This document shows, piece by piece, positions 48,292-59,419 of a stretch of DNA of 64,000 nucleotides. Within the stretch, counting starts at the first letter, position 1; each line of letters begins with the position of its first letter. The notes below the pieces were generated by a model that worked only from the letters and a program-made list of their open reading frames with translations, was not told where the DNA came from and searched no databases. Position numbers and translations under genes: made by a program. The stretch is from CAWAQA01 sp963784065. Lineage in GTDB: Bacteria; Acidobacteriota; Vicinamibacteria; Vicinamibacterales; UBA2999. The stretch is taken from positions 248,001 to 312,000 of the forward strand of contig CAWAQA010000009.1 of the NCBI GenBank assembly GCA_963784065.1, read 5' to 3'.

Positions 48292-49334
48292 TCAGGGCAT
48301 GCGCGACGCCGTGTAAGCAGTGATATTGATCATGTCCTCGATGCGTCAGCTTCGCGACGATGGCCGACATCTGCGGGCTCTTGCGGGTGCCCTGCTTGAT
48401 GTCCCAGAGCTGCCGCATCGTGTAGCTCGCAGTGCGGCCGGCGATCCCCGGCACGTTTTGGAGACCCTTCAAGTCCGGCCCATGACACAGCCCGCATTGA
48501 ACCGTCTTGCCGCCGCCGGTGGTGACCATCGCCTCACCCTTGGCGATGCTTCCAACCGGTACGTAGGCGACGAAGCCTGCTCGCGGATCACGCACGCCGT
48601 CGGTCCGCTCCGGGTGCTCGGGCATTTCGATGATCCGCTGCCCGAGCGGGATCGGCGGCTCGTTCGGCGCCGGCATGAACAGCCCGTTCATCGTCTGGCG
48701 GACGGCGGGCGCCTTCTCCGCTTCGACAACCCTGGTCCAGGGCCGGAACTTCATCGAGGAGAAGTACACCGCGGCTGCCTTCGCTTCCTCGGGCGTCAGG
48801 TTCCGCGCAATCTGCGCCATCTCGAGCGTGTTCGCCTTGCGAGGGTCGGCGCTCTTGCGCGCGCCCGACTTGAACGCCTCGAGCTGCTGCAGGATGTAGG
48901 CCTCGGGCAGCCCGGCGACGTGGCCGTTCTCCATCTTGCCCTGGCCGTTCGGATAATGGCACAGCGCGCAGGCGCGGACGCCCAGCTCCTGCTTACCCTT
49001 GGCCACGATGTCCGGCATCGTCGGGTGATCTTCCGGATACCAGTCGCCGGGGCCGTAGTCGAAGAAGACCTCGTTGCGCGTGAACGTCCGGCTCGCGCCC
49101 GGCAGCGTTCGCTTCACGCCGTCCTCCGTGGATCGGCGCGCCCACGTAGGCACAGTCCGGAAACGCCTTCGCCGTTGGCGGGCACGGCGGAGCCACGCGG
49201 TCGCCGGGCTTCACGGGACTCAAGTATCCGTACGCCCAGTCAGGGGCGACCTGGGCATCCTGCGCTCCCAGCACAACCCCTGCCGCTACCGCAGCCATCA
49301 ACCCCAGAATCAGTACACCGGCGTATCGCTTCAT
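48292..49334 (-). CDS. exported diheme c-type cytochrome, two frameshifts
   Basis: The start at 49334 gives a signal peptide (MKRYAGVLILGLMAAVAAG) and VAPDWAYGYLSPVKPGD. One extra base near 49135 shifts to the frame that carries two haem sites, CALCHYPNGQGK and CGLCHGPDLKG, with TRNEVFFDYGPGDWYPEDHP before them. The open frame as it stands runs on to 48272 into a palindromic repeat; a shift near 48345 gives the normal ending IEDMINITAYTASRMP and a stop at 48292. The corrected length is about 346 residues. A periplasmic electron carrier of the cytochrome c4/c553 type, possibly serving the molybdoenzymes nearby. Confidence 0.82.
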
Positions 49335-49372
49335 GGCGCCTCCGCCGGTGCAGTATATGACGGAGGAACCGT

Positions 49373-50876
49373 ATGACGAAACGCGGGTTAGCCATCCTTG
49401 TCCTGGCGCTGCTGCCGGTTGTGCCCGTCCTCACGCAGGACGGTGCGGCGACGCAGGTCGAGGCGGCTGTGGCCGCGCTCGGCGCGGGCAGCGTGCAGAC
49501 GATCCAGTTCTCGGGGCGCGGCTCGGACTTCATCTTCGGCCAGTCGTACGACGGCAACTCTCCCTGGCCACGATTCACGCTCCCCGCGTTCGCGATGACG
49601 ATCGACTACGCGAACGCGTCGCTGCGCGACGACCGCCGCCGCGCCCAGGTCGAGAACCCGCCCCTCGGCGGCGGATTTCAGCCGATCATCGGCGAGCAGC
49701 GGCAGATCTGGATGCTGAGTAGCGGCGTCGCCTGGGACATGGCCGGCGACACCGCCGTGCCGGCAGGCGCTCGACCGCGACCTGCGCCCCGCCGTTGACG
49801 GCCGCATGGCGCAGATCTGGATGACGCCGCACGGCTTCATCAAGGCGGCGCAGGCCGGTCCGACCACCGCGCGCGTCGAGGAGATTCGCGGTGCGAAGCG
49901 GACGGTCCTGACCGTGACCACACCAACCAAGGTCAGGCTGGAAGGCGTGCTGAACGAGAAGAACCTCGTCGAGCACATCGAGACGTGGCTGAGCCATCCC
50001 ATGATCGGCGACATGGTCTACGAAGCCGACTTCAGCGGTTACAAGGATTTCGGCGGCGTGCGATTCCCGACCCGCATCGTCCACCGATCGGCCGGCTACC
50101 CGGTGCTCGACGTGACGATCACGGACGTGAAGACGAATGTCCCGGTGAAGTTCGACGTGCCGCCCGCGATCCGGCAGGCGCAGGCGCCGGCCCCCGGTCC
50201 GCTCGTGCCCGAGAAGGTGTCCGACGGCGTGTGGATCGTCCCCGGCGGCGCCAAGAGCGTCGTCGTCGAGTTCCGCGATCACGTGATCGTCGTTGACGCG
50301 CCCGAGAGCGAAGCGCGATCGATCGCCGTCATGGAGGCGACGAAGAAGATCGTCCCCGGCAAGCCGATCCGCTACGTCATCAACACCCACTCGCACTTCG
50401 ATCACGCCTCGGGCCTGCGCACCTACGCCGCGGAAGGCGTGACCATCGTGACCCACCACGGGAACATCCCGTACTTCGAGCAGCTCTGGTCGGGGCCGCG
50501 CACCATCAATCCCGATCGGCTCGCCCGCTCCGGGCGCAAGGCGACGTTCGAGGGCATCGGCGGCTCGCGCACGTTCACCGACGGTGCACGCCGCCTTGTC
50601 GTGCATCACTACGGCGGGAATTTCCACAACCCGGGCATGCTGATGGTCCACCTGCCGAAGGAGCGGATTCTCATCGAAGCGGACTCCTTCACCCCCGCGG
50701 CCACCAACAACGAGGCGCCCGGCGGCGTGGTCAATCTCGTCCAGTTCTACGAGGCCGTCGAACGCCTGCGGCTCGACGTCGAACAGATCATCCCGATCCA
50801 CGGCCGGCTGGTGACGATGGACGACCTGCGGACGGCGGCGACGAGCTTCGGCAACACCGGGCCGTGGGAGCGGTGA
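49373..50876 (+). CDS. exported two-domain MBL-fold hydrolase (copy 2), one frameshift
   Basis: The start at 49373 follows GGAGGAACCGT. Signal peptide, then an N-terminal beta-rich domain (VQTIQFSGRGSDFIFGQSYD, PLGGGFQPIIGEQ, IWMTPHGFIKAA, VRFPTRIVHRSAGYPVLDVT). One extra C near 49757 breaks the frame between GDTAV and RQALDRDLRPAVDGR. The C-terminal MBL fold has INTHSHFDHASG, THHGNIPYFEQLW, YGGNFHNPGM, LIEADSF and IPIHGRL. It is about 500 residues long and aligns along its whole length with copy 1 at 28557-30019. Divergent from the cytochrome gene by 38 bp. Zinc hydrolase of unknown substrate. Confidence 0.83.
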
Positions 50877-50885
50877 GGCTCGCGC

Positions 50886-50986
50886 GGTCTCCGGTCTCCG
50901 GTCTTCGGTCATCGCTGCGTGCCTGCGCGGGGCGCGGGACCGTAGACCGCACTTGACCGTGGACTGGAGACCGGAGACCGGAGACC
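50886..50986. repeat. 19-bp perfect inverted repeat in the leader of the second spermidine-synthase-like gene
   Basis: GGTCTCCGGTCTCCGGTCT (50886-50904) and its exact complement (50968-50986) face each other across about 63 bp. Each arm is itself built of GGTCTCC units. The right arm ends 12 bp before the GTG start, so a transcript from upstream would fold a long hairpin over the start region. Confidence 0.75.
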
Positions 50987-50998
50987 GTAGACCCAGTC

Positions 50999-53900
50999 GT
51001 GCCTCTTCGCCCCCTCTTCCTGCTCGTCTGCGTCGTCTCCGGCGCCGCGGCCCTCGTCTACGAGGTGCTGTGGCTCCGGCTGTTGACGCTGTCGATGGGG
51101 CATACCACGGCGGCGGTCGGCACGGTGCTCGCGGCCTTCATGGGAGGCCTTGCCGTCGGCGCGTGGCGTGGCGGCCGCATCGCCGCGAGGCTCACGCCGC
51201 AACGCGCGCTGCGCATGTATGCGTGGCTGGAGCTGACGATCGCGGCCTGTGCGCTCCTGCTGCCGGTCGTTTCCGCATCCTTGCGACCGGTCCTGAGCTG
51301 GGCGTACGCCGGCGGCGACGGCGGTCTTCTCTTCAGCGCGACACGCGTGGCGCTCTCCCTGCTCCTGATCTCGCTGCCGACGATCGCGATGGGCGCGACG
51401 TATCCGCTCGCGGTGCGCTGGTTCGCCGTCGATGCGCCCGCCGTCGCCGCGCACGCCAGCCGCGTCTACGCCGCAAACACGGCCGGCGCCGCGATCGGCG
51501 TCGTGCTTGGCGGCTTCGTCCTGTTGCCGCTGCTCGGCCTGCGCGGCGCCACACTCGCCGCCGTCGCGCTCAACATCCTGGCTGCTGCGAGTGCGCTGTT
51601 CATCGGACGGAGGACGGTGCCGGCCGTCGTGACGCCCGCGCACCGGGGCAGAGTCACAGAGACACGGAGCGTTCTCAGTCCCGGTGACGCTGTCGTTCGC
51701 AGGAGTGCAACACGGCTGGCAGCATCAGCGCTGGCCGTGTCCGGATTCGTCGCCCTCGTGTACGAGGTGATCTGGACGCGCATTCTCGCGATGGTGCTCG
51801 GGCCGACCACGTACGCGTTCAGCGCGATGCTCGTCGCGTTCATCGCGGGCCTGGCGATCGGCGCAGCCGCAGCCGCCGCGTTGCTGCCGCGCACCCGGCA
51901 TCCCGGCGCGTGGCTCGGCATCGTGCTCGTGGCCGCCGCGGGCGCGGCGCTCGGCGCAGCGGTGGCCGTGGACCGGCTGCCGCTCCTGATGGCGTCCGCC
52001 GTGACGCGTCCCGAGACGACGTTCGGGTCGGTGATGGCGCTGCAGGTCGGATTGGGCATCGCGATGCAGTTGCCGATGACGATCGCGCTCGGCGCCGCCT
52101 TCCCGCTGGCCATCGCGCACGTGGCTCCGGGCGTTCCCGACGTGACGCGATCGGTCGGCGTGGTGTACGCCGCGAACACGATCGGCGCGATTGCCGGCGC
52201 CATCGCCGGGAGCTTTCTGCTCGTTCCCGCGCTCGGCCTGCAGGCATCGCTGCGGCTGGCCGCCGCGCTCGCGTGTGCGGCCGGCGCCCTCGTGTGCTGG
52301 CGCACGATGCCGGGCCGCGCCGGGCGTCTCGTCATGCCGGCGATTGCTGCCGCCGGACTCGCCGCCGCGATCGTCGTCCCGCCCTGGAATCAGGAAAGGC
52401 TGGCCAACGGCGCATACCGGTACGCATCCGCGCTGGCGTCGGGAGATCTCGAGACCGGACTCGAGGCCGGCCGCCTGCTCTACTACCGGGAGGGGGCGGC
52501 CGGAACGGTCTCCGTACGCCAGCTTCCCGGGGCGCGCTCGCTGGCGATCGACGGCAAGGTCGATGCCTCGAACGCGGACGACATGCTCACGCAGAAGCTG
52601 CTCGGGCACCTGCCGCTCCTGCTCCACCCGGATCCACGGCAGGTGCTCATCGTCGGGCTCGGCAGCGGCGTCACGCTCGGCGCGGCGCTCCAGCATCCGA
52701 TCGAGCGGGCGAGCGTCCTCGAGATCTCCCCCGAGGTCGTCGCCGCGTCGGAGTTCTTCGCCAGGGAGAACGGGCGGGCGCTCGCCGATCCGCGCACGCG
52801 GCTGGTCGTCGGCGACGGCCGGTCGCACCTCCTGCTCTCGCAAGACAGGTACGACGTCATCATCTCGGAGCCGTCGAATCCGTGGATGGCCGGCGTCGCG
52901 GCGCTGTTCACCACCGAGTTCTTCACTGGCCGCGCGCGATCGCCTCGCGCCTGGCGGAATCTTCTGCCAATGGGCCCATACCTACAGCATCAGCGACGCC
53001 GATCTCCGGTCGATTGTCGCGACCTTTCTCACCGTCTTTCCCGAAGGCACCGCATGGCTGATTGGCGAGAGCGACCTGCTGCTCGTCGGGCCGACGGGGC
53101 CGCTGTCTGCCCTGGACCACGGCCTCGCCGCGTCATGGCGCCGGCCAGGCGTCGAGGCTGACCTCGCCGGGGTCGCGGTCCGTGATCCGTTCAGCGTCCT
53201 GACGCTCTTCGTCGCGGGGGGCACTGCGCTGCAACGCTACGCCGGCGGCGCGGTCGTCCAATCGGACGACCGGATGGCGCTGGAGTATTCCGCGCCGCGA
53301 GCTGTCTACGGCCGCTTTCAGGAGACGAACCTCGCGCAGTTGCGCGAGGTCGCCGCACGCGCCGACCTTCCACCGGCGGTGCGCCAGGTGCAGGCACACG
53401 CGACCGCCGAGCAGTGGCGCAACCGCGGCATCATGCGGCTGCGCGCCGGCGCCGCAGGGCTCGCGTATGACGACTTCCGCCGCGCCGTCGCGGCGGCGCC
53501 GGCCGACGTCGAGGCACTCGACGGGCTCGCCCGCGCCGCCGCGCGCGCCGGCCGGCTCGACGACGCCGAGGCGGCGCTCGGGCAGGCGGCGAGGTCGTCA
53601 GGCGGCGCCGCGGCGCTCGTCGAACTGTCGAAGGTGCTCGCGGCGCGCGGGCGAAGTGACGAGGCGACCGATATCGCTCGCGATGCCGTGCTGCGTGACC
53701 CCGCCAGCCGTGAGGCATTCGAACAGCTCGCGTGGATGTACGCGGACCGCCGCGACGTGGACGCGCTGACGCAGCTCGTGCGCGTCGTGGAGGCGCTGCC
53801 GGCGCACCGCGCCGTGGCGCTGTACGCCCGGACGTCGATCGCGCACCTTCGCGGGGATCTCGAGCATGCGGCGGCGCTGGGGCAGCAACTGGTGGAGATC

Positions 53901-54209
53901 AACGCCAGCGCGAATGCATTGAACCTGCTCGGCAGCATCCGTGCGGCGCGCGAGGAATACGACCTGGCCAGGCGCGCGCTGGAGAGCTCGCTGGCGATCG
54001 TGCCGGGCGACGTCCTCGTCCGCAGCAACCTTGGCGTGATCGAGCTGCGCTCGGGGAACCCGGCCGCGGCTGCCGACCGCTTCTCGGAAGCGTTGTTCCT
54101 GCAGCCGACGCTGGCGCCCGCGCTCGACGGCCTCGCCCAGGCGCTCGAGCAACTCGGCGATACGCGGCGGGCGTCGTCGATTCGACGGCTGATCGCGAGC
54201 GGGCGGTAG
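50999..54209 (+). CDS. large membrane protein with spermidine-synthase-like domain and TPR tail (copy 2), one frameshift
   Basis: About 1069 residues from the GTG at 50999; no ribosome-binding site is visible. Two sets of predicted transmembrane helices begin with the same motif (SGAAALVYEVLWLRLL and SGFVALVYEVIWTRIL). The spermidine-synthase-like domain has VLIVGLGSGVTLGAAL, VLEISPEVVAAS and IISEPSNPWMAG. One extra base near 52935 separates TEFF from LAARDRLAPGGIF. The C-terminal ~280 residues are TPR-like helical repeats (ALDGLARAAARAGRLDDAEAA). The SEPSNPWM motif is better conserved than the matching site in copy 1. The helix-set linker carries HRGRVTETRSVLSPG, encoded by a CACAGAG-type repeat. 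Confidence 0.8.
51653..51672 (+). repeat. CACAGAG-type repeat read in frame within the spermidine-synthase-like gene
   Basis: GTCACAGAGACACGGAG, a copy of the dispersed CACAGAGACACAGAG motif, encodes VTETRS in the linker between the two transmembrane blocks. Copy 1 of the protein carries a different dispersed repeat at the equivalent linker. Confidence 0.6.
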
Positions 54210-54484
54210 CCTTCTTCCGCTTGAAGGCGCGTGTCATTATAGAGGCCGAGCCTTCAAGTCGGCCTGGGCCAGCTGGCATGCCAGGTCGTTCAGCGGGACA
54301 CGTCTATCGGGTTAACACCGGGGACATTTCGAACGAGCGTCGACAACCGCTGCCATGCCAGTTGACGAAACCCCCTCGCACGACTAGGCTGGCTGGCGCT
54401 CGAATCGGCTGTTCGCTTCCTCGGTGTTCAGCATCTCTTTTCATGCGCGGCGGCGCGACGGGCGTTTTCACCCTCGGAGGAACT
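54210..54484. repeat. intergenic region with a degenerate family-C palindrome
   Basis: 275 bp before the third TonB receptor. It has a TTCCGCTTGAAGGCG remnant (about 54214-54228) and AGGCCGAGCCTTCAAGTCGG (54243-54262). The last 50 bp contain the receptor's ribosome-binding site GGAGGA. No gene or clear promoter is seen. Confidence 0.55.
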
Positions 54485-57385
54485 ATGTCGATCCTGTTCA
54501 GAGTGGTCCTGGTCTTGGGGTTGGCGGTCTCGGCGGCGGCACAAGGTACCAATGCAGCGCTCAGCGGAACCGTCACCGACGATCAGGGAGGAGTCCTCCC
54601 CGGCGTCACGGTTACCGTGCGCAATGCGGACACCGGCACGGTCCGGACGGTCGTCACGGAAGTTGATGGGCAGTACCGGGTTCCGGCGCTGCTGCCAGGA
54701 CGGTACGATGTCACGGCCGAGCTGGCCGGCTTCAGCACGGTGTCGGCGGCCGGCATCAACCTCGCGACGAGCCAGGAAGTCCGGCAGAACCTGACGGCTC
54801 TCTGTCGCGACGCTGCAGGAGACGATCACCGTGACGGCGGAAGCGCCGACCATCGAGGTGACGAAGACCGAGGTCGCCGCGGTCATCACGCAGGGAGCAG
54901 CTCGACATGCTGCCGGTGACCAACCGCGCGCTGGTGACGCTGTCGCTGCTGCTGCCCGGCACGAGCCAGGACGGCACGCGGCCGCGGCGCAACAACGCGC
55001 AGGTGGGCGCCGGGACGCTGCAGTTCACGACGCTGGCGCTCGCCGACGGCACGCTCAACATGTCCACCAAGGCCGGGCGAGCCGCGCCAGGACTTCCCGC
55101 AGGCGGCCGTCCGCGAGGTCCGCGTCGTCACCAGCTCCGCGCCGGCCGAGTTCGGCGGCCGCGCCGGAGGCGTCGTCAGCGTCGTCACGCGCGGCGGCAC
55201 GAACGCGTTCAGCGGCGAGGCGTACGAGTACTTCCGCAACAAGGCGATGGATCGGCTCGACGTGCGGACGCAGGCGGCCCTCGACGAGAACGGACAGGAG
55301 CGGCCGGACTTCTCGCGCGCATCAGTTCGGCGGCGCGCTGGGCGGACCGATCATCCGCGACCGGCTGCACTTCTTCGTCGCGGCGGAACAGACCAGCGAG
55401 GAGGAGCCCTATCGCATCGAGACCGGCCGCCCGGACCTCTACGCGAAATACGAAGGGGTCTTCCCCGATACCCGGCGCGACCGGCTCTTTTTCGTCCGCG
55501 GCGACATGCAGTTGAACCCGTCTCAGAACGCGTTCGCACGCTGGGCCTACCAGGGGAACTGGAACCCCTGCGAAGGCTGCGGCGGCGACACTGGGGCGCC
55601 AGCGACACCTACATCCCGCGCGCCGCTCTCGTCGCGGGCCACACGTGGGTGTTGGGGACGCCGCTTCCTGAACGAGTTCCGGTTCCAGTGGGGCGGCCAG
55701 AGCCAGTACCAGGGACCGCACGGCGCCCCGCGCTGGACGGATTATCAGAGCTTCCCCCGAGCGGTTCGAGAACCTGCAACAGAACTTCGAGTTCCCGAGC
55801 TTCAGCTACGCGCCCGACACCGACTTCTTCGTGCACCACTCGCCGGTGAAGCCGGAGTTCCGCAACGACTTCTCCATCTCGACCTCGAATCACAACGTCA
55901 AGCTGGGCGGGGCCTACCAGAACCTGACGCTGAAGGAGGACGCGCAGGGCAATGTGGTCGGCACGTGGCAGTTCTCGACGGATCAGTTCTTCGATTACGA
56001 CAACGCGGCGGTCCGCGCGAACCTGCGCGATGCGATCCAGTTCGACGCCTCGTTCCCGCCGCTCGTCCGTCACCAGCCGCACGACTACTACCAGTTCTAC
56101 GTGCAGGATGACTGGCGGATCCTGTCGAACGTGACGCTGAACCTCGGCTTGCGCTACGAGGTCGAAACGAAGATCTGGGCCGAGGATCGCGACAACAACA
56201 CCTTCTACCCGCGTCCGCTGCCGTTCGTGGACTTCGCCTCGCGCGGCGACAACAACAACTGGTCGCCGCGCCTGGGCATGGCCTGGGACCTGCGGAACAA
56301 CGGGCAGACGCGTCGTGCGCCTCGCGGCGGGACGGCAGTACAACGTGATCATGAACGGCGTCCCGCAAGGCGAGCTCGGCGCCCTGCGGCAGAACGCCAT
56401 CCAGATCCGGAACCCGTCCTATCCGGATCCGTACGGCGGCCGTCCGCCGGAGTCGTTCGTTTCCACGGCGCCGCCGAACATCACGATCATGTCGGATTTC
56501 GCGAGCGACAACCCGTACCCGGACACCGCCTGGGAGAATCCGTACTCGGACATGTTCACCGTCGGCGCATCGCAGGAGCTGGGCGCCAACCTCGCGATTC
56601 ACGCGGACGGCGTCTACATCAAGTCGGAGAAGTTCAACGCCGCGAATCAGATCAACGAGCGGCGGTTTCCCGGCGGACCGCTCCCCTACCCGCAGTGGGG
56701 ACGCATCACCCAGATCCAGGCGATCGGCTGGCAGGACTACCGGGCGCTGCTGATGCGGCTGGAGAAGCGCTTCTCGAACAGCCACCAGTACACGGTGTCG
56801 TACACGCTGGGACGGCAGGTGGACAACTCGTTCAGCGGCACCACGACCGGAACGATCAACAACGTCTATCGGCCGGAGCTCGACGAGGGCTATGGCATCG
56901 CCGACCGGCGCCACGGCCTGGTGGCGAGCGGCGCGGTGCTCGCGCCCGGCGGCATCACGGTGGGCGCGGTGTGGACGCTGCGTACCAGCCGGCCGTTCTC
57001 GGCGAGCGCCGGCGTGGACCTCGATGGCAATCGCACCAATGACTACGTGCCCGGTACCAAGAAGGGTGACGGCAACCGCATGCCGATGGGCGAGTTCCTC
57101 GGCCTCGTCAACGCGTTCCGCGCCACGCGCAATCTCGGTCCGATCGCGGAGTCGCAGATCGACAGCGACAAGTACAACCGGATGGACCTGCGCGTCAGCA
57201 AGGCGTTCCAGTTCGGCGGTCAGCGGCTCGAACTGATCGGCCAGGTGTTCAACCTGTTCGGCACGACCAATCTCGGCGGCATCGGGTTCACGCGCCAGAC
57301 CAACGCGGGGTCCAACGCCTTCGGGCAGATCCTGGGCGCCCAGCCCCGTCAGCAGGGGGAACTGGCCGTCCGGTTCGTCTGGTAG
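54485..57385 (+). CDS. Oar-like TonB-dependent outer-membrane receptor (copy 3), about eight frameshifts
   Basis: The start at 54485 follows CGGAGGAACT. Signal peptide (ending VSAAAQ), carboxypeptidase-regulatory-like domain (ALSGTVTDDQGGVLPGVTV), plug (TITVTAEAPTIEVTKTEVA; QLDMLPVTNRALVTLSLLLPG) and a barrel ending GELAVRFVW. Breaks lie near 54800, 54893, 55078, 55320, 55590, 55655, 55757 and 56312. At least seven of these are single extra bases that can be pinpointed (for example ACG-G-CTC in NLTLSVATLQET and CAG-G-GAG in VITQEQLDM). The corrected length is about 965 residues. Closely related to copy 1; both carry IRNPSYPDPYGG-like and QAIGWxDYxALL segments. The PepSY protein follows on the same strand. 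Confidence 0.85.
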
Positions 57386-57761
57386 ATCACTGAGGCCCCA
57401 GGGCTCAGGGCTGAGGGATCAGGGCTGTCTCAGGCTTCAGGCCTGAGGCCTCCCCGATCCCGGTGATCCCTGGTGATCCCGGGCCCTTCTGGTACCTGAG
57501 CCGTGAGGCCTTCGGTTCGCTCGCGGGCCGGCTAAAGCCGGCCCCTACGTACGGGCGTTGGCACGCGCCGGCTGAAGCAGTCGTCGTAGGGGCCGGCTAT
57601 AGCCGGCCCGTTGCGCTGACGCCACGACACCGTGACGCTCCCTGATACCTGGGCCCTGATTCCTGGGCTCTGATTCCTGAGGCCTTTTCTGATTCCCGGG
57701 CCCTGAGCCCTGAGGCCTTCTCCGGGCACCGATCCTGACGATTCGTTCAGGAACTATTCAG
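57386..57761. repeat. repeat-rich intergenic region with a family-B palindrome pair
   Basis: 376 bp without a gene. Two GGGCCGGC..GCCGGCCC palindromes (57525-57544 and 57590-57609) lie in opposite orientation, each with its CCCCTAC/GTAGGGG tail pointing inwards. Around them are degenerate tandem runs built of CAGGGCTCAGGGCTGAGG (57400-57427) and CCTGATTCCTGGGCTCTGAT (57654-57675) units. Confidence 0.7.
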
Positions 57762-59419
57762 TTGGAGCTGGACGGGGGGTCGCAGTATCGTCGGCATGTG
57801 CTCGACTGGCGCAAGGCGCTGCTCCTGACACATCGCTGGCTCGGCATCGCCGGTGGCGTTCTATTCGTCACCTGGTTTTTTTCCGGCATCGTGATGATGT
57901 ACGCGCGGATGCCGACGCTCGAGAACGAGGAGCGTCTCGCGCGGGCGCCCGCGCTCGATCTGTCCACGGCGACGCTGTCGCCGGTCGCCGCGGCGGAGAA
58001 GGCCGGTACCGATGCCGAGGGTGTCCAGGTCGCGATGTTCCGGGGACGTCCCGTTTATCGTTTCGGCGGCCGCAACGGCCTCATCGTCTTTGCCGACGAC
58101 GGAAGCGTCTTCGAAGGGCTCGAGCCCGGCGAGGCCGAAATCATCGCGCGGCGCTATGCGCCGGGCCATGCCGGCCCCATCCGGTACGACCGTCACCTCA
58201 CCGAGCCCGACCAGTGGACCATCCAGTCCCGGAACGAGATGCCCCTGCATCGCCTGGCACTCGACGATGCGGCGGCGACGCATCTCTACGTGTCGGAAGT
58301 GACCGGCGACGTCGAGCTGAGGACGACGCGGCGCGAGCGCTTCTGGGGCTACCTCGGACCGGTGCTCCACTGGCTGTATTTCACGCCGTTGCGGCGCAAC
58401 GGCCCGCTCTGGAGCGACATCGTCATCTGGTCCTCGCTGGTCGGCTGCTTCATGTGCGCAACCGGGCTGCTGTGGGGTCTGATGCGCCTGTCGCCGCGGG
58501 GACGGTACCGGGTCCAGGGTGGCTCGGCCGCCTCGCCCTACACCGGCCTCCTCAAGTGGCACCACTATGCCGGCCTGCTCTTCGGGCTCGTCACGATGAC
58601 GTGGGCCTATAGCGGGCTGCTGTCGATGGGGCCGTTCAACTGGTTTGCGACGCGCGGCCAAACGCCCGACCAGGCGCGGGCGGCGAGCGGCGGGCCGATG
58701 CGCGCAGAGTTGCTCACGCTCGACAGTATGCGTGCGGCGCTCGACGCCTTCGCGCCGTCATTCGCGCCGAAGGAGCTGGAGCTCGTGCAGTTTCGCGGCG
58801 AATCCTTCTGGGCGGCGGACCGCGCTCCGGCGCCGGAGGAAGCCGCCGCCTGGATGCATGCGGGGCTGCTTCCGCGGGCGGAACGGCCCCGCCTCGAACG
58901 GCGCTACGTGTCGGTCGCCCGTCCGGATCGCGGCACTTTCACCGAGTTCGACCGCGCCGCGATGTCCGAGATCGCCCGCGCCGCCATGCCCGGCGTCCGA
59001 TTGAGGACGAGGTCTGGCTGCAGGAGTACGACGGCTACTACTACGATCCCCGGCGAGCGCGGCCATTACCGGTGCTGCGGGTGCGCTATGCCGATCCCGA
59101 GTCCACGTGGCTCTACCTGGATCCCGGGCAAGGCGCCATCGTTTACGGGTCGGAGCGCGTCAGCCGGCTCCAACGATGGCTGTACCAGGGCTTCCACAGC
59201 CTCGACTTCCCGTTCCTCTACTTCCGCCGCCCGCTCTGGGACACTGTCGTCATCGTCCTGAGCCTGGGCGGCCTCGTGCTGAGCGCGACGACGCTCGTGC
59301 CTGCGTGGCGCCGCCTGCGCCGCCACGCGCTGTCGCTCGTGCGCGGACCGTCGCGCATCTGGCAGGAAAAGAGGGCTTGGAAGTTGCAGCCTCGGGCACC
59401 GGAGGCACCTGATGCGTGA
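57762..59419 (+). CDS. PepSY-associated membrane protein, one frameshift
   Basis: About 552 residues. Four main transmembrane segments are spaced by PepSY-like loops: LTHRWLGIAGGVLFVTWFFSG (~25), WSSLVGCFMCATGLLWGLMRL, WHHYAGLLFGLVTMTWAYSG and the C-terminal DTVVIVLSLGGLVLSATTL. The frame breaks near 59000, after MPGVR, and resumes EDEVWLQEYDGYYYDP. Paired His residues in HRWLG and WHHYAG fit the PiuB/PepSY-TM group, often linked to siderophore or metal reduction at the inner membrane. The TTG start is weakly supported by AGGA 9 bp upstream. It lies behind TonB receptor 3, which fits a role in uptake. Confidence 0.8.

Noticed and set aside
54485..57385. Treating the broken TonB, kelch and RND genes as decayed pseudogenes
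   Set aside because: Protein sequence on both sides of every break is well conserved, there are very few in-frame stops, and the indels are nearly all single insertions.
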